NCBI GenBank assembly: GCA_964020975.1 | Contig: OZ026616.1 | Location: 84,010,268 to 84,074,267 of the forward strand | Reading direction: 5' to 3' | Source of the DNA: Hermodice carunculata | Lineage: Eukaryota > Annelida > Polychaeta > Eunicida > Amphinomidae | DNA length: 64,000 nucleotides | Part shown: positions 11,001-22,166 of the stretch, in pieces | Layout of the letters: each line of letters opens with the position of its first letter | How positions within the stretch are numbered: the first letter of the stretch is position 1 | Translations under genes and position numbers: made by a program | The notes under the pieces: generated by a model | Told to the model about the DNA's origin: nothing | The model's input: only the letters and a program-made list of their open reading frames with translations | Databases searched by the model: none

Positions 11001-11590
11001 CTGCTAAAGAATTTTCTCTGCAATGACGCATCACAGATTAAAGAAAATGGCTGAATAAAATTTACATGTCAAAACACTTGTAAGAAAATGATTTAGAACA
11101 TTGATAATGGTCAGGGAGAATAGACATACTTTCAACTCAGTGCTTGAAATGTCTCCAAAAACAATGGTGATTTTCCAGGCGATATTCTAATTACTTAACA
11201 ATTTACAGAATTCATAAAGTTTGCAATTAACAATCAAATATGGAGCACAGTTTTATGGTCCAATCAGCATGTGCAGCAGTGGCTGATGGTATCCATAGGT
11301 CTACCCCAATACGTCATGTTTTATCAGGGATCTCTCTCAGCCAATCAGAATGTCTGTTTCGGAGACCCAAAGCACAGCTGTTGATTTATTGTAGTTCATC
11401 ATGGACCTCTGTCAGCCAGTGAAAATGCCTTCTTTGCAGCCCCAAGCCAAAACGGTTAATGCATTATGTTTACCATGCATCAATGTTTGCTATGAGAATA
11501 TCCACTTTGGAGCATCAAAGCTAAAGTTGCATGTATCAATATATAAAAACATTGTGGATCCCCTTACACCAAACAAAACCTTGGATTACT

Positions 11591-11647
11591 AGTCCCTTGA
11601 AATATTAGATACAATCAAATGGATTGTATCCAGTATTTCAGGGGACT
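11591..11647. repeat. Imperfect 26-bp-arm hairpin
   Basis: AGTCCCTTGAAATATTAG-ATACAATC pairs with GATTGTAT-CCAGTATTTCAGGGGACT around a 5-nt centre, with three mismatches. TTGGATTACT lies just before it. Related fragments (GGATTGTAGACTTCCTTG near 11784, ATGGATTGTAGACCC near 11820) follow, suggesting a decayed small inverted-repeat element. Confidence 0.65.
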
Positions 11648-11899
11648 TATAACCTGGCACCTTCTAACAAAAAAGAAGAAGAAAAATGTAAAAAAAAACC
11701 TGTTAACAATTATACATTTTCTTAATTGAAATAGGTAATATATCACAGATTTAATTCTGCCTTGAAACAAATAAAATTACAGGGATTGTAGACTTCCTTG
11801 ATAAAAACTGATAAAACCATATGGATTGTAGACCCTTCAAGGAGGTGAAATCTCAAGGAATGAAGACTCTTTTTTTTTAAACAGATACATCTGTTGTAT

Positions 11900-12600
11900 G
11901 GCTGCTGAACCGAGATCACACACTATGGCTGTATGGATAGGGTTTTTGTGTGGTATCTTGAACCAAGAGCACACTCATTGGCTGTACGGAGAGAATTTTT
12001 GTGAGGTATCTTCAACCATGATCACACACTTTGGCTGTATGGATAGGTATTTGTGTGGTAACTGGAACCAAGATAAACCAAGACAACACACTTTGGCTGT
12101 ATGGATAGGGTTTTTTGTGTGATATCTTGAACCAAGATGACACACTTTGGCTGTATGGATAGGGTTTTTTGTGTGATATCTTGAACCAAGATGACACACT
12201 TTGGCTGTATGGATAGGGGTTTTTGTGTGATATCTTGAACCAAGATGACACACTTTGGCTGTATGGATAGGGTTTTTTGTGTGATATCTTGAACCAAGAT
12301 GACACACTTTGGCTGTATGGATAGGGTTTTTTGTGTGATATCTTGAACCAAGATGACACACTTTGGCTGTATGGATAGGGGTTTTTGTGTGATATCTTGA
12401 ACCAAGATGACACACTTTGGCTGTATGGATAGGGGTTTTTGTGTGATATCTTGAACCAAGATAACACATTTTGGCTGTATGGATAGGGTTTTTGTGGTAT
12501 CTTGAACCAAGAACACATACTTTAGCTGTATGGATAGGGTTTCTGTGTGGTATCTTGAACCAAGATCATACACTTTGGCTGTACGGGTGAGGGTTTGTTT
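11900..12600. repeat. 54-bp minisatellite, about 12 copies
   Basis: The unit contains GATATCTTGAACCAAGATGA, CACACTTTGGCTGTATGG and ATAGGG plus a short T run. Central copies (12121-12460) are almost identical and outer copies are diverged and vary in length. ATCTTGaacCAAGAT inside each unit is a small inverted repeat. Because 54 is a multiple of three, all three minus-strand frames run open for 160-180 codons; I regard these as repeat artefacts. Confidence 0.95.
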
Positions 12601-12769
12601 TTTGTTTTTTAATTTTCAATCCAGATACCACATTTTGGCAGTATGCACAGTTTATTTCATGATATCTTGCACTATGATTCAACACATATGTGAACAGGAC
12701 GAGATCTAATTGAGCTATAGTATAAACTGAATGAGCTAAGACAAGGGCTAGTGGCCGCAATGGAAGAGG

Positions 12770-13322
12770 TTTAGAGTTCTACCGGTTTCGTACTTGTGTA
12801 CTCGTCAGGAACTGAAGGTTTAACCGTTTTGGGGCCCGTATTTATAGGCGCGCGTAATTATCCGTCATCACGTCATATACATGAATTGTTATGACGTGGA
12901 GACGGGACGTGCCTTGGCTATGGTATGGTTACCACAGCCTTTGAATTCCAAAGAAACGTTCGGAAAAACAGTGATCCTCCAAATAAGGAGAGGTCAATAA
13001 GTGTACCAACTAGGTAGTTTGATACAACGTTGTATTGGGCTTGAAAATCCAGTCTGACCATTGTCCACTGGATGCCCTGAATAGGGGCAATTAGAAATCA
13101 ACTGGTGTTGTTTCTTAGGTATTTAGTTACGATTAACCTGCTTGCCATGTACACAGGTGTGTCAATGGCCAGAGCTGCGGATAATAGCATGGACAAATGA
13201 GCTGCGACAGTAAAAATTTAGCATTAGACAAGGCAAGGGCTCATTTGCCCATGATATTGAGGCCGAATGGCTCAATGGAACGAAGCTGGTGCATCCAATG
13301 TTTTTCTCTCTCTAATCGAAGT
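12770..13322 (-). mobile_element. Penelope-like element, 3' end fragment
   Basis: On the minus strand a short coding piece near 13260-13320 reads REKHWMHQLRSIEPFGLNIM, resembling the end of the GIY-YIG endonuclease of Penelope-like retroelements. About 430 nt of non-coding sequence follows, then a hammerhead ribozyme at 12775-12813. The rest of the polymerase is absent, so it is a truncated copy. Confidence 0.6.
12775..12813 (-). ncRNA. Hammerhead ribozyme motif, minimal type I
   Basis: Minus strand: stem I AGTTC, core CTGACGA, stem II GTAC-acaa-GTAC, GAAAC, a minimal stem III ending CCGGTA, then GAACT closing stem I. All conserved core bases are present and the predicted cut follows GTA (an allowed NUH site). 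Penelope-like elements are known to carry such self-cleaving motifs, and this one lies downstream of a Penelope-like coding tail. Confidence 0.75.
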
Positions 13323-13972
13323 AGTATAGTATAAACTGGTTAACATGAGCATAAGCCAATGGTGTACAAGGGTCAGTGCTCATTTAATATCTCTGTGGCA
13401 TAAATTCTTGGGAGACATTTTGACTGTACATGGTGAGTTCTTCTTCAAACTGTTTTGGGTTTTTTGGGCTAGTATATTTGTGCCACGGATATCGAGATAT
13501 GATAAATATATATACATGTAATTCTGTCTCCTTTGTCTCTCCACCCAATAAGTTGAGGTCTCAACATCTGTCTGTGCTCATTATTAGAAAGAATATTCCT
13601 TGCAATAAGGGTTCCTGCTCTAAAGCAACCACCCCCTCCCCACTTCTTGAAATCTGAACGACCAAATATAAGATCAAACAATTCAACATTTAATGATCTT
13701 TTTCACAGTATTTCACCCATAGTGTTCAAAATAGGGTCCCATATCAAAGGTTTATTGCAGTGTAATTTTCTAAGAACCCCAGCATTTATTCAGAGTTGGC
13801 ACAATAACTAGCTATTAAAGTACAATCTAACTGACATTTAGCCACTGTTGGCTAAATATGGTACAATTACCTTAGCTTCATGCCTCAATAATTAGCCAGT
13901 GACTATCTGACTGAAGTCTGGTTAAATTTAAGCAGGCATATCTTGGTGTGTGTATTTGACAGAATACCTGGA

Positions 13973-14214
13973 ATTAACCCCTTACCTTAACTTTAAACTA
14001 AGTCAACAGTTTGCTTTGGGGTCACCAGGTGGAGTGCTAATCACCTTATCCACTCCACGGAAAGCTGTTGACCAGGGGCACGGACATATTCAGAGAGAGG
14101 TCATCTACAATTCTCACTCAAACTGTACTTAACACTGAAATAGATAAAAACATTGAAGCAGGTGACGTTTTAGCTTCAGCTCGTTTAGGCCCATTTAAGA
14201 GGGAAAAAGTGCAA
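13973..14214 (+). mobile_element. TTAA-MITE, CCCTTT subfamily, diverged copy
   Basis: It starts TTAACCCCTTACCTTAAC, has GTCAACAGTTTGCTTTGGGG paired with CTCCACGGAAAGCTGTTGAC, and ends CCCATTTAAGAGGGAAAAAG. The flank words CTGAAATAGATAAAAACATTG / AAGCAGGTGACG match the intact copy at 38273-38513. The family loop has been replaced by an unrelated GTCACCAGGTGGAGTG segment. Confidence 0.6.
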
Positions 14215-14236
14215 AAGGAAGACAAGATATACTCAC

Positions 14237-14287
14237 CTTTTTTCTCTCTTTCACATAACTTTATACTGAGAATCGCAAGCAACTTAC
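14237..14287 (-). other. Candidate 51-nt internal exon with strong splice sites
   Basis: Minus strand: a pyrimidine-rich acceptor (TTTTTTTTGTGTTTGCTTCTTGTAG) precedes 51 nt ending AAAAAAG, followed by the donor GTGAGTATAT. One frame is open throughout and reads KLLAILSIKLCEREKK. It is phase 1 in and phase 1 out, so it could be skipped without frame loss. No domain can be named. It lies just outside the MITE at 13973-14214. Confidence 0.4.
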
Positions 14288-14744
14288 CTACAAGAAGCAA
14301 ACACAAAAAAAAATTTACTATTAGAATAGGAGCCTTCACATGTCTAGTACATAACTTGGTGGGCATATTATCTTTACTATTGTATCTGACTATGTATTAG
14401 CATAAAATGTACTTTTTATTGTGGTCTTGGAAAAAATGTTATATTACATACTGAAAACAACTGTACATTGTACATTGCCTCTGACGGCATAAAATGTCAG
14501 AAGAAAAATCATCATTTATACTACCATTCAACCTGATGACCATGCTGGAGGAACTGTTGCACAAAAGATCTACATGTAAAGCACACTTTCACAAGTTTTA
14601 TTTTGTCTACATTCATGTGAACAAAAGTTTAATTAACCCTTATGATTATTAACCCAAAATTATGAAATTAAAAACATAGTGAAATGTCAAAAATACAAAA
14701 ACCATGAAAATTTAAACATGCAAAAATAAAGCGATTTAGAGGAT
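14288..14744. other. Unassigned AT-rich sequence
   Basis: No gene or repeat is recognised beyond short ACATTGTACATTG words near 14463. Confidence 0.3.
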
Positions 14745-15000
14745 ATGACAACCAGTGTGCACATTTTCACAAGTACATGTATACACACATACATGTGTAT
14801 GACAACCAATGTGCACATTTTCAGAAGTACATGTATACACACATACATGTGTATGACAACCAATGTGCACATTTTCACAAGTACATGTATACACACACAC
14901 ATGTGTATGACAACCAATGTGCACATTTTCACAAGTACATGTATACACACATACATGTGTATGACAACCAATGTGCACGTTTTCACAAGTACATGCATGT
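14745..15000. repeat. 54-bp minisatellite, about 4.7 copies
   Basis: The unit contains TATGACAACCAATGTGCACA, TTTTCACAAGTACATGTATA and CACACATACATGTG, period exactly 54 bp (14796 to 14850 and so on). ACATGTATacacacATACATGT in each unit is an inverted repeat. It has the same period as the array at 11.9-12.6 kb but unrelated sequence. Frames are open in several phases because the period is divisible by three. Confidence 0.95.
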
Positions 15001-16241
15001 AAAACATGTATGCCTTATGTTACATATATTGTATATTCCTGTTACCACATTGATCCACAGCAAATTGTCCATGTCACAAAGATATATTCAACCAGCCCTC
15101 TACTAATGCTAAATAACAAATTCAGAAACCTTTTAAAATGATTGCAAATCTATATTCACACTATCAGCAAAACAGTGAAGCTGTAAAGGTATTATTGTAT
15201 GCGGGCTGTTTAAGTGATCCAATAAAAGCTCTTTGCCTCAGCTACCAGGCAGCATTATTGGCTTCCCTCGAGCTACTCATATGGCGATTCCTATCCTAAT
15301 CCTGGCAAGTTTCTATGACTTCCGCTGATGACTTACTGTATAAGAGTATTGATTGGCCTAGTTATCTCTGTGTTGACCATAAAGTTTTATTGAATTAATG
15401 GCAATTACCAGAATTACATGTCGTATTCATTGCCTTGCATTCAGACACATCAGTTGCACCATCATGACAGTTGGGGGATGTCTGTGGCTACTGGCTATTA
15501 ACATATTGAGTAGAAGTATTATAGCTCAACTTGCTCTGTTTGCTCAGAAAAGCTGGGTATTTAAACTATGTGATCGCTCCCTTAGGTCCCACAAAGCTTA
15601 GCTGTTGGCAGCCTCGCACAACTGTCATTGTTGCCCATCTCACAGCACTTGTACCGTTCCTGGTAACGACAATCATCCACCGCACAGTAGACAATTTTCT
15701 CACTGTCATCACACCTACTAGGTATGTACAACCACTTTGAAATTTGATGGTATTGTGTTCTTTATGTGTATCTAAAATTTCAATTTTGCTTTCTATGTAG
15801 TCTTTATTTAGCAAAATTAATCATGTCTTGATAAAGTTGGGTAGTTTTTGAGACTTTGCAATCATAAGGAAGCATGACCTGAAGCAGTTTGCTGCTGATT
15901 TACAAATGGAATATATTCCATTTCAGTTCACATCTCAAAGCCTGCCTTTGCCAATTTCCTATAATTTGTTTGTGCAGATGGTGACCAGAGTTTGCTAATT
16001 AAAGAGCTATAATTGTGAGTCACTTTGATTCAAGTAGCATACAACTGTAGAAGCCTGAGGAAAAAGAACACTGTGGAGCAGCTGTCCCCCAAAACCTTTT
16101 TTGAGACTTATATTCTACCAAGCAATTAAGGTTCAAAGATTGAAATATATGTAAACATTAATTCATTCACATTGTCAAATTGGAATAATAAAGTTTTCAT
16201 ATCAAAAGTGAAAATAAATGTGACAGATATAAATCAACATA
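15001..16241. other. Unassigned sequence
   Basis: No gene is seen. An isolated donor-like site on the minus strand near 15330 has no convincing acceptor. Several short frames in both directions at 15400-15810 resemble nothing recognised. Confidence 0.3.
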
Positions 16242-16498
16242 TTAACTCTTTCAGTGGCAATCACATCTTAAGTCGATCTACTAAAGTGAAACTAGTATGA
16301 ATTATCATAAAGATCTCAGATTTGTATTCTTCACAAAAAGACCTAGGTTTCATTCAAGTGCCAGCTGCAGCATGCCTCTAGTTCCAGAGAGAATATTCCA
16401 GTCAACAACTTTTTTGGGCATGCACTGAGTGCATTGCGCCCAATGCATGCCCAGAAATGCTGTTGACTCAGTCCAAAATTTTGCACTGAAGGAGTCAA
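16242..16498 (+). mobile_element. TTAA-MITE, CTCTTTCAG subfamily, copy 1
   Basis: It starts TTAACTCTTTCAGTGGCAAT and ends near GCACTGAAGGAGTCAA. The hairpin GTCAACAACTTTTTTGGGC / CCCAGAAATGCTGTTGAC is at 16400-16466, around GAGTGCATTGCGCCC. The left flank CGATCTACTAAAGTGAAACT is shared with the copies at 21918 and 60761. Confidence 0.75.
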
Positions 16499-16769
16499 GA
16501 AGCATGTGAAACCTACCAAATTTTTTAAAAGGAATACAAGGATGTCAACTTTACTTTGGTCAGTCAAAGTACTTACATACACTTTCTTTCTTGTAATTGT
16601 AGCTTAAATTACTCAGTATTATTGCTATGACCATTGTTTAGGTGGGGAAATCCTTTGGCTTTGTGGCACTTTCAGCTCTACACATTGCCCAGTTTTCACT
16701 CCTGGTTACTCATTCTCTCGTCATCTATTGTACTTCTCATAAATAAGTCTGGCAGAGGCAGTTTACAAA

Positions 16770-17587
16770 ACTTCAAAAAGACGTGACCTTGGCCCATCTC
16801 TGACCAAAATTCTGGAGTTATGTTGGTTTATGAAGATTTTTTTTTTTTTTAAATCAATTAAAAATTTCATAAAAAATAGATATTTAATTGCATCATCATC
16901 TCCTTTGCAAACTTGGTAGAGGTCCACTTGGGGAACATCCAATGCAAAATCAAAACATTCCAAGCACCAGTTTTTCGAGAAGACATCGAAAATGTAAGTA
17001 CAATAGCCACATATATTATAGTGGTAACACTTACCTACAGTCACAAAGTTTGATTTCCCATTACTTCATAAAAGATTAACACATCCATATCATTTCCGCA
17101 AACTTTCATTGTCTAAAGTCAAATTGTACTCTGATAAAATTTTAAGCAATCCTGTTCAGACAGTCCGGAGAAGAAATCAAAAATAGCCTTAACACACCAA
17201 AATTCTTTAACAAAATAAGACAAAATTGTAGCACCACCATGTGACCAAAATGCGAAATAGGTTACCCCAGGTGACCCTACGTGGAACATCAAAGCAATTG
17301 GCCTAGAAGTTCTTCAGATGAAGAATTTTAATTTTTGTCAAAAAATTAATTGAAAAATTTATAAACAATAGAAAAATTATTGCCTCATTATCTCCTTCAC
17401 AAACTTGGTAGAGGTCTACCTGGGGAACATCCATGTGCAAAATCAAAACATTCCATGCAGCGGTTTTCGACGAGAAGTCGAAAATGTAAAAAGTCTAATG
17501 ATGGATGGACAGTTGGACAGACGGACGACGGACGCAAACAGATTTCAATAGCTCTGCTGACTGACTAGTCAGTAGGGCTAAAAAAGA
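16770..17587 (+). mobile_element. Helitron-like interspersed element (HINE) with two internal units
   Basis: The segment AACTTGGTAGAGGTC / GGGGAACATCCA / AAATCAAAACATTCCA / CGAAAATGTAA occurs at about 16909 and again at about 17401, 492 bp apart. After the second unit come an ACGG-type microsatellite (GGACAGACGGACGACGGACG) and a terminal palindrome around GACTAGTC (17549-17581) ending GGGCTAAAAA. Internal repeats, then ACGG microsatellite, then a 3' palindrome is the layout of Pearl/HINE elements, the non-autonomous relatives of Helentron-type Helitrons. Confidence 0.6.
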
Positions 17588-17699
17588 GAGAGACAAGAAA
17601 AAATCTATGCTGTAGACACTTCTCCCCCTTATAGTGGGTGGTCATGGTGTAAATTCCAGTCCTCAATGTTTCATCGCCCCAGTTTATTTTACACTTTAC

Positions 17700-18155
17700 T
17701 GGGGACATGGTTCAGGGCATTCAGGTATCCAACAACCAGGCCAAGCACATTCTCCATCGGGAAACTGAAGCTGTTGCTGGAGGGTCTTTAAAACACATTT
17801 TGGCTCATAATTTCCGTCAAATTACTGATGGCGCCACTAGTATAATAAGCACGTGATACTTTAACCTCCTCCACAATCCCACTACATTTCATGCAGATCT
17901 ATTAAAGATTGAGGATGCTACAGCAGTGACATGATTTTCACATTTTGACCCCTATACTACATAATACTGCACATGGCACCACCGATATTGAACTTTACCT
18001 AAATATCTATACACTTGATAAGTCCTGAAAGTTCTATGGGGCTATCTTAAAATCTGTGGACTGTATGGCAGTCACAAGCAAAAGTTAACCAGCGGACGGA
18101 CAGACAGACATGAGTGATTGCATAAGCTTTGCAACCTTTGTTCAGTAGAGCTAAA
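17700..18155 (+). mobile_element. Second Helitron-like 3' end, different family
   Basis: It ends AGCGGACGGACAGACAGAC, then ATGAGTGATTGCATAAGC and GTTCAGTAGAGCTAAAAA. The ACGG/ACAG tract and the GAGCTAAAAA terminus match the element ending at 17587, but the body is unrelated and the terminal palindrome is poor. The left boundary is approximate. Confidence 0.4.
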
Positions 18156-18387
18156 AACCACTTTACCTAGAAAATTGCGACCTCTCCTATTGCACATCAA
18201 AGAAAATGCTTTGCTGTCAAAATCTTCCAAGACTCGTATTCCTCATGTGCCACAGTAATGATCGTGCCATTAAGTTATTTCCATATAAAAATATGCTGTA
18301 GTCTATGTGTTGTTTCCAACTTGACAATGGTTGACTGGGCATGAATAGTGCACTGGCTATTGTAACATCTGGATATTACTAGGACAA

Positions 18388-18634
18388 TTAACTCTTTCAG
18401 TGCCAAATTTTGGACGGAGTCAACAGCTTTTCTGGGCACACATAGGGCGCATTGCACCCAATGTGTGCCGATAAAAGCTGCTGACCTGGGATATTTCTCT
18501 GGAACTACAGGCATACTGGTATTTGAATGAAAGGTATTTTTATAAGGAATAAGAACTTGAGACCCTTATGATTATTCAGACTAGTTTGACTCAAGTAGAT
18601 CGACTTTAGTTGTGATTGGCCCTCAAAGAGTTAA
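18388..18634 (-). mobile_element. TTAA-MITE, CTCTTTCAG subfamily, copy 2
   Basis: Opposite orientation to copy 1. TTAACTCTTTCAGTGCCAAA is at the left and CCTCAAAGAGTTAA at the right. The hairpin GTCAACAGCTTTTCTGGGC / CCGATAAAAGCTGCTGAC is at 18419-18485. Length 247 bp with TTAA at both edges. Confidence 0.8.
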
Positions 18635-20865
18635 CAATGAGACATGACATATAGCAGCTACATGTACAGCCATATGTGCAATTAGTTTTAGTTGTGTTGG
18701 ACTATATGTCCTGCTGCCTTCAGCTAAGGACAGACCACTGGGGCCAATGTTCAAGTTGTTATGGTTAAGAAACATATGACTAGTCTCACTGCAACGGTAA
18801 CACTCCATGAATGGTTGGGAACATTGTGAGAAGCCCATTCACATACCATGGAGTAACATGTCTACTGTACGTGTACATTTATGATGTCAACAGTTATAAA
18901 GATATGTGAACATGTAAGACATATGACTTGTTATATAAGTGAGATATTGAAACATACATGTACAGCAGGAATTGACAAGCATTAGAGTTGGAATCCAATC
19001 TGACATTGCAAACGGTCAAATTGTGGGGCTTGCTGGGCTGTCATGTAATGTAAGCTCAAACACATCATATAACCCAATTGTTGCTGTTTAGTTCTGTGAC
19101 CTGCTAAGATGGATGCCTGACACAGCTTGAATTCATCAGTTGACATATTCAATTGCCTGCATGGCATTCCACCACAATATACGTGGCTGATGGAGAATAC
19201 ATTTAGAAGCCTATAAATTTACCACTTGCAATCTCAGACTGGATCAATAACTCCAATTTCTAAGGGGTGCACTAATGGCTGTTGTACACTTTGATTTCTC
19301 AGTTAAAGGGTCATGTACATGTTTGCTCACATCAGATGAAAGTGTGATAATTGTAGAAACGTGTAAGATTCAACTTATAGTCTGTTCAATGTAACTTGGC
19401 AAGGTGACTGAGTATACTGTCATGAGGCAAATGTGAAACAGTTTGTTTACATTTCAATTCGATAAGACTAGCTGTACAAACTAAGTGCTTGTTGTTACAA
19501 CTAGTTATTCCATGTGCATTATCCATGAGAAACATTGGATTATTGTGTATGTGACTATGAGGTATTGTAATGCGTGGGCACAAATGTGCTGTGTGATTCG
19601 TCACAGTCAGGCACTATTTCCAGGCCACTTTACCAGAGACTGATACTACTTGCAAATTCATGCCCCTGCCAACTCCAAGTGAACGGACTGTAGTTGCTGT
19701 ATCCCATTGCCATGCTGATGACATCCCTTAAAAACTCACAAGAACTGTGTATTTTATCTATTTGATTCCTATGGGGCCTTTATGACATGGATGAACACTA
19801 AAGTAATGAGGTGTTTGGTAATCATGCAGTGTTACACATTAGTAATTACAACACATTTTAATGGTGTACCACATGGGTCACAGAAACCAAGAGGCCCTCA
19901 AATGGAAAATGACTGTCACTATCAGATTGACATAAGTGAACGAATGGGAATACATGACTAAATGTTATCTCCAGCCAAGTTGGCTATTGAAGCACTCTGG
20001 ATAAGACTTGTACAGGTATAAGCATGATGGAACCATCGTGGTGTGCATGCATGCATGCATGGATACATTCATATACAAATTGTGTGTGCATTATGTCATA
20101 CAATGTATGCCCATACCCTGCTGCCCCCTCGAAGGCCACATATCTGCGGCTAATTAAAGGTCACCAAGATGGAATCAGGTCAAGAAATAGTGTCAACAGT
20201 ACAACTGAGGAAATCTTTAGTTTGATGTAAGGCATACTCTCACGGATTATGCTACTGACTGACAGTCAGACATGCTGAAAATAGTATAGTTACATGTACC
20301 CTCCTCCCAAACTTTGTTGGGTGGGGGTGGGGAGAGTATAATAAAGAAAAAAGCAGCATTATTGACAAAAAACTATATCATTTGAAGTGTAAAACTCTGC
20401 TGTGTTGCATGTCTGAAATAGTGCTACTGGAAAAAATTTCTGCTAGTCTGGATTTTAACCCATTCAGTGTAAAGCTGTCAAAGGTACATGTATGACCAGA
20501 GTAACGATCTCAATGCAGCTTTCTGCAGGTAGATTTAGGTCACAGGTCATTCAACACCAAAAGTGACCTTTCCCCATTCAACTTGTTAAGTTACCTTAGT
20601 TACCAGAATCAAGCCCCTTTTTATCACCTTCCTAAGCAAGGTTTATTTTAAGAAAATGGTTCAATCTAGTGATAAGGACAACACAAGAAAAAACTCGTTG
20701 AAAGCAAAGATGTCATCCAGACCAGTTTTTGATCGTTTTAAGTTTGACCACTGTACATTGTCATATTAAGTGGGAGAAAGCTCTATCTGATCATGATAAA
20801 CCGTGAACTAAGAAGAAGACAAACCTCACTGAGTATGCTCAAGTGAGATACTGGTGAGAACTTTT
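18635..20865. other. Low-repeat stretch, no gene seen
   Basis: About 2.2 kb without recognisable transposon or array, apart from a short GCATGCATGCATGCATGG run near 20045. No frame longer than ~75 codons is present and none has domain character. Confidence 0.35.
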
Positions 20866-21395
20866 TTAACCCTTTGCCCCTTGAATTAAGACTGAGTTAA
20901 AAACAGCTTTCCTTGCATTGCCTTCAAGTAGACACAAGCTGCATATTTTGTCTACTCCACTGGGGTCTGCCCTTCTTTGACAAGTTCACTGTTTCAGCAT
21001 TGGAAAAGTGACTCAATTTCTAATTGGCTAAGTATGGTTACTATGGCAACAGGCTTCAGTACACTAGGGACCAGAGGCTGCTATTGGTCAAGGTGATAAT
21101 GATGAACTTCCTGATTAGTGTCTCAGTCTAGGGGGAGGGCCACAGTATAGTTTTGTTTCAAATCCTGTCAAAGAAGGGCAGACCAAGTGTAGTAACATGG
21201 ACCTTGGTCTAATTTGCAGGCAACCAACCCATGCCGAGGAAAGCAACTGACCTGGGGTGTGATATCTTGATAGGTCTCATGTACAATATTTCAGTCAAAC
21301 TGCTTTTCACTATTGTTGAAACTAGCTGAAAACACTGAAGCAGATGACATTTGTGGACAAGCCAGTTTTGGCTGGTTTAAGGGGGGAAGGTTTAA
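20866..21395 (+). mobile_element. TTAA-MITE (CCCTTT subfamily) split by another MITE
   Basis: Outer ends: TTAACCCTTTGCCCCTTGAA and GGTTTAAGGGGGGAAGGTTTAA. The left hairpin arm AACAGCTTTCCTTGCATTG and the right arm CCCATGCCGAGGAAAGCAACTGACC are about 320 bp apart rather than ~40, because another element sits in the loop. The distal flank CTGAAAACACTGAAGCAGAT / GACATTTG matches 38273-38513. Confidence 0.75.
20952..21192. mobile_element. Nested MITE with GGTCTGCCCTTCTTTGACA ends
   Basis: GGTCTGCCCTTCTTTGACA at 20964 is exactly inverted by TGTCAAAGAAGGGCAGACC at 21166-21184. A weaker outer CTAC...GTAG match extends the ends to about 20952 and 21192. Length ~240 bp, no coding capacity. It lies in the hairpin loop of a TTAA-MITE, so it inserted later. 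I see no clear target duplication. Confidence 0.7.
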
Positions 21396-21665
21396 TAGTT
21401 TAAAGGCTCATTTTATGACGCATTGCACTTTTCCCTTAGCTGCAACTAAACAAATTCATATGCTGGTATGAAGTTAAAAATCTTTCAAAAGTATGAAATG
21501 AGTTAAATTATTCATTACTATGAGCAGATTAATGACAATGATTAACAAAACCACCAGGAAATTAAATCTTACAGTAAACATAATGGAGAAAGTAATTACT
21601 TGCACCTTCAGGCAATGTTAAGCTGTTCTAGTAAGCTACCTCATCCCCTCTCCCACGTACACATG

Positions 21666-21880
21666 TCGAACCCTTTCTTCCTTGATATTGAGACTGAGTA
21701 ACAGCATTCCTTGCTACAGGTTGAGCACTTGTGGCAAAAATAACTGTGGAAGCTTTTCTAATTCATGCAGGTCTCATGTATGTTAGTCACTAATAAGTTT
21801 TTTTTTTCAACTAATTTTGAAATAGAAAAATAAATAAAAACACTGAAGCCGCCACTTTGACCAGCCAGTTTTTGAAGTAC
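21666..21880 (+). mobile_element. TTAA-MITE, CCCTTT subfamily, decayed copy
   Basis: ACCCTTTCTTCCTTGATATT, GAGACTGAGTAACAGCATTCC and the distal CACTGAAGCCGCCACTTTGA / CCAGCCAGTTTT follow the order of the intact copy. The right hairpin arm and terminal repeat are missing. Confidence 0.45.
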
Positions 21881-21917
21881 ATGTACATTGTATCAGTGTG
21901 TGCAGCCGCTTGTAATA

Positions 21918-22166
21918 TTAACTCTTTCAGTGCCAATCATGTCTTAAGTCGATCTTCTTAAGTCAAACCAGTCTGAATTAGCATTAGGATCCCAGATTCA
22001 TATTCCTCATAAAAAAGACCTTTCATTCAAGTACCAGTATGCCTATAGTTCCAGAAAGAATACCCCAGGTCAACAGCTTTTCTTGGTGCACATTGGGGGC
22101 ATTGCGCCCAATGCATGCCGAGAAAAGCTATTGACTCAGTTCAATATTTGGCACTGAAAGGGTTAA
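21918..22166 (+). mobile_element. TTAA-MITE, CTCTTTCAG subfamily, best copy
   Basis: Bounded by TTAA at both edges with near-perfect ends TTAACTCTTTCAGTGCCAA and TTTGGCACTGAAAGGGTTAA. The hairpin GTCAACAGCTTTTCTTGG / CCGAGAAAAGCTATTGAC is at 22070-22135, around the loop segment GGGGCATTGCGCCC. 249 bp; the most complete member of its subfamily in the window. Confidence 0.85.

Noticed and set aside
11975-12573. Three overlapping 164-183-codon minus-strand frames with an 18-residue repeat
   Set aside because: All three frames are open because the period is 54 bp and lacks stops. A real repeat protein would favour one frame, and outer copies are decayed without frame preservation.
14687-15106. 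Several 80-109-codon frames over the second 54-bp array
   Set aside because: Open in multiple phases on both strands, a repeat artefact.
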